Translations under genes and position numbers: made by a program | Shown here: one piece after another, positions 1 to 5,256 of the stretch | How positions within the stretch are numbered: position 1 is the stretch's first letter | Layout of the letters: every line of letters begins with the position of its first letter | The notes under the pieces: generated by a model | What the model was told of the DNA's origin: nothing | Databases searched by the model: none | Seen by the model: only the letters and a program-made list of their open reading frames with translations | Assembly: GCA_012512995.1 (NCBI GenBank) | Contig: JAAZDA010000220.1 | Span: 1-6,290, forward strand | DNA: 6,290 bases | Reading direction: 5' to 3' | DNA from: Clostridiales bacterium | GTDB lineage: Bacteria; Bacillota; Clostridia; Lachnospirales; Lachnospiraceae

Positions 1-675
1 GAATACGCATTTTACATGACCGTGGTGTTCGCCTGTGATCCAGTCGACATCGTCAGTTATCCATTCCATTATGCCGAGCATGTGCCTCTCCCATTTGATG
101 GTGTCAGCGCGCTCGTCATCCGTCATTTCATGTTCCATTGAAGTGTCGATTTCGTCATATCCGAATATATAGTCTCCGGCATTCCAGATGGTGAAATTAC
201 TGTCGGGACCTGGATCTATACAGGTGCGTTCAGCCTTTTTGGCATCATGCCTTCTCTTGTATTCAGCGGTATCGCCGGTCAGAAGGTGAGTCATGAAGAC
301 CCTGTGGCGGATCATTGTTTTGTCTTCTCTGTAAATCCCGTAATCATCATACATGAGCGCCATGTCGCGGGTGGGATTGGAGATCCAGTCGTATATGGCG
401 GCGCTCGACGTCCCGGAAAGCGGGCGGCTGATATCTGCTCCTGAGAGTCCCTTATCGATGATATCTCTGATTTTTGCCGTGCAGGGATTTATGTCTTCCG
501 ACTCGTAGTATCCGAAGAAGAACAAGTCTGCGTTCCAGATGCTGAAGTTGCTCAGACTGTTTTCGTTAGCAAGATCAACTAATTCTTTTTTTTTGCAACC
601 CAGGTCTTTGAGAAATTCCCCCAGGCTGCCTTTTCTGACTTTCAATGCAAAACTGTGTCTGAATATTTCCGACAT
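1..675 (-). CDS. Tandem L-rhamnose mutarotase-like protein (RhaM/RhaU, DUF718 type), 3' end outside window
   Basis: The frame is open for 225 codons from an ATG at 675 to the window edge and has no stop, so the C-terminus is missing. The start is set by GGAGG (684-688 on the + strand), 8 nt upstream. Two related halves are visible. Residues 43-58 hold NFSIWN then LFFFGYYE; residues 160-175 hold NFTIWN then YIFGYDE. The second half also has EYKRRH (138-143), which matches EYQRRH in E. coli RhaM. Its Y139 and H143 line up with RhaM Tyr18 and His22, while RhaM Tyr41 is replaced by F161. The first half has EFLKDL at this place and lacks the His. RhaM interconverts alpha and beta L-rhamnose. The last visible residues (VKCVF) resemble the RhaM C-terminus, so the gene probably ends a few codons beyond the edge. 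The family call is from remembered motifs; the substrate is inferred from the divergent transporter. Confidence 0.66.
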   Translation of the reverse strand, partial: MSEIFRHSFALKVRKGSLGEFLKDLGCKKKELVDLANENSLSNFSIWNADLFFFGYYESEDINPCTAKIRDIIDKGLSGADISRPLSGTSSAAIYDWISNPTRDMALMYDDYGIYREDKTMIRHRVFMTHLLTGDTAEYKRRHDAKKAERTCIDPGPDSNFTIWNAGDYIFGYDEIDTSMEHEMTDDERADTIKWERHMLGIMEWITDDVDWITGEHHGHVKCVF

Positions 676-711
676 TTTATGAGCCTCCATTTCATGCTTT
701 GCTTACTCTGC

Positions 712-740
712 ATTATAGGTGGCTTGTTTAGCTGTTTCAA
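712..740 (-). promoter_or_regulatory. Sigma-A-type promoter of the mutarotase-like gene
   Basis: On the - strand, TTGAAA (740-735) is followed by a 17-bp spacer and a perfect TATAAT (717-712). Transcription would start near 705, about 30 nt before the ATG at 675. The -35 matches TTGACA at five of six positions, and position and spacing are ideal. Confidence 0.75.
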
Positions 741-747
741 TTGCTTT

Positions 748-767
748 GAGGAAATTTAGAGGAAATT
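748..767. repeat. 9-bp direct repeat just upstream of the left promoter
   Basis: GAGGAAATT occurs at 748-756 and again at 759-767. The starts are 11 bp apart, about one helical turn, and the repeat begins 8 bp upstream of the -35 box at 735-740. The position suits an activator site for the left gene, but the copies could also be chance in this purine-rich stretch. Confidence 0.3.
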
Positions 768-777
768 GTCTGAATAG

Positions 778-1052
778 ATGAATGACTTGTTGCCACAGGT
801 CTGCGGCTTCATCCAAACCCTGTTATTTCTGGCCAGACGGATGAATGACAAGTTGCCACAGGTTTTCGGCTTCATCCAAATCCTGCCAAACAAGCCAAGG
901 TGGATGAAGATTTCTCCAGTAGCAGTCTGCGACTTCATCCGAACCCTGCTGAACAAGCCAGGATGGATGAAGATTTCTTCAGTAGCAGTTTTCGGCTTCA
1001 TCCAAACCCTGCCAAACAAGCCAGGATAGATGAATGACAAGTTGCCACAGGT
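778..1052. repeat. 63-bp tandem repeat array, four full copies plus a partial fifth
   Basis: Units start at 778, 841, 904, 967 and 1030, exactly 63 bp apart with no indels. The fifth stops after about 23 bp, at the border of the hairpin element. Two head types alternate in blocks. Units 1, 2 and 5 start ATGAATGAC and contain TTGCCACAGGT; units 3 and 4 start ATGAAGATTTCT and contain CAGTAGCAGT. All full units share a CTTCATCC core (807-814, 870-877, 933-940, 996-1003), and units 2 to 4 begin with GGATGAA, so the array is also a chain of inverted repeats that can pair in more than one register. Because 63 is a multiple of 3, both strands stay open (a 21-residue repeat in translation). The + frame lacks a well-placed ribosome binding site, and the - frame would need a TTG start inside a hairpin. 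I therefore treat this as a non-coding repeat. It is not a CRISPR array, because no part of the unit is a unique spacer. Confidence 0.8.
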
Positions 1053-1232
1053 TTTTATGCTATACGAATTGCTCCGCTTCCTGCGGAAGCTTTCGCAATT
1101 CTCCAAACATTCGGCTTTCGCTGATTTGCTGCGCAAACCGCTTCAGCCTCATGTTTGGTTGGGTCTCACATAGAATCTGATTTCATGCGAGCATGAAATC
1201 AGATTCTATCCTCGACCCTTATAGCATACAAA
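1052..1232. other. Compact element of three hairpins closed by an outer inverted repeat
   Basis: The outer arms are TATGCTATA (1056-1064) and TATAGCATA (1220-1228), with TTT/AAA pairing beyond one mismatch. Arm 1 is GAATTGC (1066-1072) with GCAATTC (1095-1101), enclosing GCTTCC/GGAAGC around a TGC loop. Arm 2 is CCAAACAT (1103-1110) with ATGTTTGG (1151-1158), enclosing GCTGA/TCAGC and TTTGC/GCAAA, again around TGC. Arm 3 is the 19-bp palindrome at 1170-1209. Nearly all bases take part, which points to a selected fold, either as RNA or as a cruciform, or to a small non-autonomous mobile element with terminal inverted repeats. I see no transposase, no clear target-site duplication and no U-run that would make it a standard terminator. 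On the - strand TGCTATAAG (1226-1218) looks like an extended -10 box reading into the hairpins, so a small RNA is possible. No family recognised. Confidence 0.6.
1170..1209. repeat. Perfect 19-bp inverted repeat with 2-bp centre
   Basis: The left arm 1170-1188 (ATAGAATCTG then ATTTCATGC) is the exact reverse complement of 1191-1209, with only GA between them. As RNA it would form a very stable rod capped by about four bases. Neither strand has a T-run after it, so a standard intrinsic terminator is unlikely. It is the third arm of the larger element at 1052-1232. Confidence 0.9.
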
Positions 1233-1292
1233 TTTACCCCGAATCGAACAATTTTACCGTTTTTTGTCATGTGGTAAGATGTTAAATTTGTA
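1227..1292 (+). promoter_or_regulatory. Nested dyads over a weak candidate promoter for the transporter operon
   Basis: The outer dyad is TACAAATTTA (1227-1236) with TAAATTTGTA (1283-1292), ten perfect base pairs. The inner dyad is ATTTTACC (1251-1258) with GGTAAGAT (1273-1280), eight pairs including one G-T. A candidate extended -10, TGGTAAGAT (1272-1280), follows TTTACC (1253-1258) at 16 bp, so both promoter boxes would lie inside the inner dyad. CAAATTTACC (1229-1238) and CAATTTTACC (1249-1258) are also direct copies 20 bp apart. This fits an operator array that controls the operon, with a start near 1287 and a leader of about 170 nt. The -10 matches only four of six consensus bases, so the promoter is tentative; the dyads are certain. 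Confidence 0.4.
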
Positions 1293-1410
1293 CCATGAGT
1301 AAGTGGTCTGGCAGGCTCCGCCGCACGGGACCTGTAGTCATGGTAGATGAGGGAACACGCAGTGAGGGCGCGGCTGGCAGTAGTCAGGCGGACCCCACTG
1401 AAAGAGTGGA
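1291..1410 (+). ncRNA. Candidate structured 5' leader of the transporter operon
   Basis: This stretch is visibly richer in G and C than its surroundings and folds on paper. TACCATGA (1291-1298) pairs with TCATGGTA (1338-1345), with GGTC/GACC (1305-1308/1329-1332) and CCG/CGG inside. CAGTG plus GGG (1360-1368, one bulged A) pairs with CCC plus CACTG (1393-1400). The second stem competes with CCACT/AGTGG (1395-1399/1405-1409) around a GAAAG loop, so two exclusive folds are possible, as in a switch or attenuator. No T-run follows the hairpins, which argues against simple transcription attenuation. I do not recognise a known riboswitch class. The same bases are also open as a short reading frame, so the structure may be incidental. 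Confidence 0.3.
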
Positions 1411-1455
1411 ACAGTCAGCAGGAAAAGGTAAAGGTTTTAGAAAGGAGAGGCGACT

Positions 1456-2985
1456 GTGGCAGAAGAAGTAATTCTTGAGTTACAGAACATAACAAAGATC
1501 TTCCCGGGCGTCAAAGCTCTCGATAACGTTCATTTCGACTTGAGACGCGGAGAGATCCACGCGCTGATGGGAGAGAACGGTGCGGGTAAGTCAACGTTCA
1601 TTAAGGTAATTACAGGTGTTCATGCTGCAGAGGAAGGAAAGATGATCCTCGAAGGCAAAGAAGTGCATTTCAGGGGCCCAAGGGATGCATCTGATGCCGG
1701 TATAGCGGCAGTTTACCAGCACCCGACATCATATCCTGAACTTTCAGTGGCAGAGAATATCTTCATAGGTCATGAGAAGATGAAACATGGTCTCATCCAG
1801 TGGAAGGTCATGAACGATGAGGCAGCAGAGCTTCTCGGAAGGCTGGACGCGGATTTCGGCCCGACCGAAGAGATGGGAGCCCTTTCAGTGGCACAGCAGC
1901 AGATGGTAGAGATCGCCAAGGCTCTTTCAACAAATGCAAAGATCGTAATTCTTGATGAGCCCACAGCATCTCTCACACAGAATGAGTCACAGAAGCTTTA
2001 CAAGATAGTAAGACAGCTCAGGGATCACGGAGTTTCAGTCATCTTCATATCACACAGATTTGAAGATATGTACGAGCTGGCAAGCAGAGTTACTGTTCTA
2101 AGGGATTCACAGTATATTGGAACATATGACGTAGACAAGATCTCGAATGCTGATCTTATAAAAGCAATGGTCGGCCGTGAAATATCAGATATGTACCCGA
2201 AGCCGGAAGTTAAGATCGGCGACGAACTTCTGCGCATTGAAGGCATGAGCCGCACAGGCTTCTTCAAGGACGTATCGCTGGATGTCCATGAGGGCGAGAT
2301 AATAGGAATGACAGGGCTTGTAGGCGCGGGTCGCACAGAGACCATGGAGAGCGTCTGCGGTATTACAAAGCCTGATGCCGGAAAGGTGTTCCTTCAGGGC
2401 AAGGAGCTTCACATTCATAAGCCGGCCGATGCCATGAAGGAAGGAATCATACTTCTTCCTGAGGACAGACAGAAGCAGGGACTTATCCTCAGCTGGGGAC
2501 TTAACAGAAATGTCACGCTTCCCATACAGGAAGAACTTGCAAACCACGGATTTAATGACAACAGGAAAGAAAACGAGCTTTCAAAAAAATATCTTGAAGA
2601 AGTCGATACAAAAGCAGTGACGATCTTTGAGCCGGCAAGCTCACTTTCCGGTGGCAATCAGCAGAAGGTTGTCGTTGCGAAAGCACTTGCGCAGAGCAAC
2701 ATGAAAGTCATTATCATGGATGAGCCCACAAAGGGTGTCGACGTCGGAGCCAAAGCCGAGATATACGGCATCATGGGTGAACTCGCAAAGAAGGGCTACG
2801 GGATCATAATGATCTCATCAGAAATGCCTGAGATACTCGGCATGTGCGACAGGATCTATGTGATGTGCAATGGCAGAGTCACAGGTTGCCTTGACAGAGG
2901 CGAAGCGACGCAGGAGGGCATTCTTACACTTTCGATGGAGAACTCGGCAAAACATGAGCATGCGGAAACGGAGGCTCACTCATGA
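1456..2985 (+). CDS. rhaT: Sugar ABC importer ATPase with two nucleotide-binding domains (RbsA/RhaT type)
   Basis: This 509-residue protein is the energy-coupling subunit of a CUT2-type monosaccharide importer and works at the inner face of the membrane. NBD1 has Walker A GENGAGKST (39-47), Q-loop Q88, signature LSVAQQQ (143-149), Walker B with ILDEPT (165-170) and switch His200. NBD2 has a degenerate Walker A, GLVGAGRTE (287-295, Lys replaced by Arg), signature LSGGNQQ (397-403), Walker B IIMDEPT (419-425) and SS in place of the switch His (near 454). This asymmetry is normal for the RbsA family, where only the first site is thought to be fully active. The start is GTG at 1456, 8 nt after GGAG (1444-1447). 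The stop overlaps the next ATG by 4 bp (ATGA), so translation is coupled. The rhamnose assignment comes from the binding protein downstream; the ATPase alone would only say ribose/xylose/rhamnose type. Confidence 0.93.
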   Translation: MAEEVILELQNITKIFPGVKALDNVHFDLRRGEIHALMGENGAGKSTFIKVITGVHAAEEGKMILEGKEVHFRGPRDASDAGIAAVYQHPTSYPELSVAENIFIGHEKMKHGLIQWKVMNDEAAELLGRLDADFGPTEEMGALSVAQQQMVEIAKALSTNAKIVILDEPTASLTQNESQKLYKIVRQLRDHGVSVIFISHRFEDMYELASRVTVLRDSQYIGTYDVDKISNADLIKAMVGREISDMYPKPEVKIGDELLRIEGMSRTGFFKDVSLDVHEGEIIGMTGLVGAGRTETMESVCGITKPDAGKVFLQGKELHIHKPADAMKEGIILLPEDRQKQGLILSWGLNRNVTLPIQEELANHGFNDNRKENELSKKYLEEVDTKAVTIFEPASSLSGGNQQKVVVAKALAQSNMKVIIMDEPTKGVDVGAKAEIYGIMGELAKKGYGIIMISSEMPEILGMCDRIYVMCNGRVTGCLDRGEATQEGILTLSMENSAKHEHAETEAHS

Positions 2986-3968
2986 ACAGTAAAGCGCAGA
3001 AGAAATCAATCTGGAAAACTATAGGGAAATCCAGAGAAGCCTCACTCGTACTTGTTTTGATAGTGTTGTGTGTAGTCGTGACGATCATGAATCCGACATT
3101 CATGTCGATCAAGAATATCGGAGAGATATTCAGGAACAACTCCCTGACAATGATCATGGCACTCGGAATGCTGTGTGTACTGCTGACAGGCGGAATTGAT
3201 ATCTCGATAACATCGACACTCGCATTTGCAGGTATGACGATAGGACTTCTTCAGAAGTACGACATACTTCATAACACGTTCCTTCTTTTCGTAATAGCAA
3301 TGGCAATAGGAATCGGGTGCGGCGTACTCAATGGAGTAATTATTTCAAGAGGAAAGGTCACACCTATCATCTGTACGATGGGCTTCATGTATATCTGGAG
3401 AGGCCTCGCATATGTAATAAGTAACAGCTCATGGGCGAGCGGCGCAGACGTTGCCGGATATTCTGATTTCGGACAGTCGGCAGGACCCTATGTGATTCTC
3501 GTTGTTGTATATGTAGTATTCTTCATCATGATGAAGTGGACTAAGTTCGGAAGAAAGATATATGCAGTCGGAAGCAATGCAGAGGCTGCAAGAATCTCAG
3601 GTATCAATGTCAATAACACCCTGACCGCTGTTTACGGGATCATGGGACTGCTCGCAGGACTTGCAGGTGCGCTTTCAGTATCTGTATACGCATCGGCTCA
3701 GCCTAACATGCAGTACGGCAAGGAAATGGATGTCATCGCAGCCTGCGTCATAGGCGGTGTGAGTATGAGCGGCGGCAGAGGAAGCGTCGTCGGAACATTC
3801 ATAGGTGCACTGATAATGGCAATAATCGCAAAAGCTCTTCCTCTCATTGGAATTGATTCGATCGCTCAGAACACAATTAAGGGCGTCATAATTCTGGTAG
3901 TCGTCATCCTGAATGTCATTACTCAGAGAATGATGGATAAGCAGAATCTTGAAAGGAGGGCAATGTAA
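2982..3968 (+). CDS. rhaP: Sugar ABC importer permease 1 (BPD_transp_2, CUT2; RhaP-like)
   Basis: This 328-residue integral membrane protein has many hydrophobic segments (for example about 21-36, 55-70, 99-121, 169-185, 217-236, 268-284 and 299-314). The GGIDIS motif (70-75) after an early transmembrane segment is typical of RbsC-like permeases. GSNAEAARISGINV (197-210), in the cytoplasmic loop before a membrane segment, is the region expected to touch the ATPase. The ATG lies within the ATGA overlap with the ATPase stop. The AAACGGAGG stretch (2966-2974) just upstream, inside the ATPase gene, provides the ribosome binding site. It should form a heterodimer with the next permease. The symbol follows gene order in rhizobial rhamnose loci, so the P/Q assignment is tentative. 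Confidence 0.9.
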   Translation: MNSKAQKKSIWKTIGKSREASLVLVLIVLCVVVTIMNPTFMSIKNIGEIFRNNSLTMIMALGMLCVLLTGGIDISITSTLAFAGMTIGLLQKYDILHNTFLLFVIAMAIGIGCGVLNGVIISRGKVTPIICTMGFMYIWRGLAYVISNSSWASGADVAGYSDFGQSAGPYVILVVVYVVFFIMMKWTKFGRKIYAVGSNAEAARISGINVNNTLTAVYGIMGLLAGLAGALSVSVYASAQPNMQYGKEMDVIAACVIGGVSMSGGRGSVVGTFIGALIMAIIAKALPLIGIDSIAQNTIKGVIILVVVILNVITQRMMDKQNLERRAM

Positions 3969-3969
3969 G

Positions 3970-4980
3970 ATGGCCGGAAAATCAGGACGCACCATACAGT
4001 CGGTAAAAAAGAACAGCCTCAGGAGCACGCTGCTCAGCTGGGAAGGCGCACTCGCAATATTGTTCATAGCGCTCAACATATTTAACTCGATAATCTCTCC
4101 CAGCTACACGGTAACAAATGTCCTTCGAGAAATGCCCAAGTACCTCTGCGAAATATTCATGTTGTTCCCGATGGCATACATTCTTATACTGGGCGACATC
4201 GATATCTCAGTCGGATCAATTGTCTGCCTGAGCGCAACAATGGGATGTTTTGTCTGCAACACGGGGCTCCCGGTCGGGCTTTCATTCCTTACCTGCCTCG
4301 CAGTCGGAACCTTATGCGGACTCATCAACGGAATAATCCTTACGACATTTACAGAACTTCCTGCGATGATAGTCACACTCGGGACACAGATAATATTCAG
4401 AGGAATTGCCGAGATCACACTTGGCAGCGGCGGCTCGGTATCACTCAAGAACACCGCAGGATACAACGCAATTGCGGGAAAAGTCGGAATAGTACCGATT
4501 GTTTTCTTCCTCGTTATAATTGCAGCCGTGATATTTACAGTGATACTTGCAAAAACCTCTTTCGGCAGAAAACTCTACGCTATAGGAAGCAACCGCACAG
4601 CCGCTCACTACGCAGGAATAAATGTACAGAAGTGCCGCCTCATCGTTTACACGATCATGGGCCTCATGGCAGGTCTCTGCGGAATGTTCCTGACGTCGGC
4701 ACTCTTCGGAGCCAATACGACGACAGGCCAGAACTTTGAAATGGACGTCATAGCAATGGCTGTATTCGGAGGCATAGCAACAACAGGAGGCAAGGGAAAC
4801 CTTGTCGGAGGCATAATCTCAGCGTTCATAATTGTTTTGCTCAGAATAGCACTCGGACAGATCAACCTGAACTCACAACTGATACTTGTAATAATCGGGG
4901 CACTGCTCATAATCGCAGTCCTCATCCCCGGCATCTCGAGTTCCATCAAGGCAAAACAAAAGATGAGAGCCGTGGAGTGA
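3970..4980 (+). CDS. rhaQ: Sugar ABC importer permease 2 (BPD_transp_2, CUT2; RhaQ-like)
   Basis: This is the second, divergent permease, 336 residues from the ATG at 3970. I prefer this start to the in-frame TTG at 3949, because AAAGGAGGG (3952-3960) lies 9 nt before the ATG while the TTG sits in front of that site. The gap to the previous stop is one base. GDIDIS (75-80) replaces the GGIDIS of its partner, and GSNRTAAHYAGINV (206-219) is the matching cytoplasmic-loop motif. The C-terminal third has the glycine-rich FGGIATTGGKGN (266-277) before the last membrane segments. The two permeases share layout and motifs but differ widely, which fits a heterodimeric translocation pore of the RhaP/RhaQ or LsrC/LsrD kind. 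A single BPD_transp_2 gene would suffice for a homodimeric ribose-type importer, so the pair itself favours a rhamnose or AI-2-like system. Confidence 0.9.
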   Translation: MAGKSGRTIQSVKKNSLRSTLLSWEGALAILFIALNIFNSIISPSYTVTNVLREMPKYLCEIFMLFPMAYILILGDIDISVGSIVCLSATMGCFVCNTGLPVGLSFLTCLAVGTLCGLINGIILTTFTELPAMIVTLGTQIIFRGIAEITLGSGGSVSLKNTAGYNAIAGKVGIVPIVFFLVIIAAVIFTVILAKTSFGRKLYAIGSNRTAAHYAGINVQKCRLIVYTIMGLMAGLCGMFLTSALFGANTTTGQNFEMDVIAMAVFGGIATTGGKGNLVGGIISAFIIVLLRIALGQINLNSQLILVIIGALLIIAVLIPGISSSIKAKQKMRAVE

Positions 4981-4997
4981 ATCATTAGCGATACTAA

Positions 4998-5016
4998 CAC
5001 CTTAAGGCCAAAGGTG
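4998..5016 (+). promoter_or_regulatory. Short intercistronic hairpin before the binding-protein gene
   Basis: CACCTT (4998-5003) pairs with AAGGTG (5011-5016) across seven bases in the 78-bp gap between permease 2 and the binding protein. There is no T-run, so it is not a standard terminator. Hairpins at such junctions often protect or mark cleaved messenger ends so that the binding protein is made in excess; that role is inferred here. A weak TATAAA (5022-5027) follows but lacks a convincing -35 box. Confidence 0.35.
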
Positions 5017-5058
5017 AAATGTATAAAACAACTCATAAATCAATCAAGGAGGAAAGAA

Positions 5059-5139
5059 ATGAAAAAGAAGATCATTACAGTTATGCTTGCAGTTGCAATG
5101 ACAGCATCACTTCTTGCAGGCTGCGGAAGCAGCTCATAA
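5059..5139 (+). CDS. 5' fragment: 26-residue lipoprotein signal peptide
   Basis: The translation begins MKKK, followed by a hydrophobic core and the lipobox LLAGC (residues 18-22), so Cys22 would be lipidated after cleavage by signal peptidase II. Only GSSS follows before the stop. With its strong ribosome binding site this short peptide is probably made, but it is a leftover of the interrupted gene and not an independent product. Confidence 0.6.
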   Translation: MKKKIITVMLAVAMTASLLAGCGSSS

Positions 5140-5256
5140 ACAAGCACAGCAACAGCTGATACCGCAGCAGCGGCAACATCAGCGGCAGCAACAACAGAAG
5201 CCACAGCAGAAGCTACATCAGCAGGTGCTGCAGCAGCTACAGAAGCTACCGGCGGA

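Noticed and set aside
247..444. Open frame of 65 codons on the + strand
   Set aside because: It lies antisense inside the mutarotase-like gene, has no ribosome binding site, and its sequence is explained by that gene's codons.
778..1029. 83-codon frame on the + strand through the repeats
   Set aside because: The nearest GAGG is about 15 nt before the ATG. The frame is four repeat units and ends where TGG became TAG in the last full unit. Real translation is possible but unsupported.
778..1052. CRISPR array
   Set aside because: The units are similar along their full 63 bp, so there are no unique spacers, and no cas genes are present.
756..1136. 126-codon frame on the - strand through the repeats
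   Set aside because: It starts with TTG inside a hairpin arm with no ribosome binding site. Its openness follows from the 63-bp period being a multiple of 3.
1170..1209. Rho-independent terminator
   Set aside because: The stem is strong, but no T-run follows on either strand and no gene ends nearby.
2313..2343. Loss of the catalytic Lys in the second Walker A of the ATPase as a sign of decay
   Set aside because: Arg in this place and Ser in place of the second switch His are normal for RbsA-type double ATPases.
3949..3969. TTG start at 3949 for the second permease
   Set aside because: The ribosome binding site lies downstream of it and is well spaced for the ATG at 3970.
4245..4739. 164-codon + strand frame inside permease 2
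   Set aside because: It is an out-of-frame shadow of a clear membrane protein, and its translation is basic and without recognisable motifs.
5137..5139. Alternative genetic code with TAA read as an amino acid
   Set aside because: Permease 1 ends with TAA one base before the next start, as expected for a normal stop, and the other genes use TGA normally.
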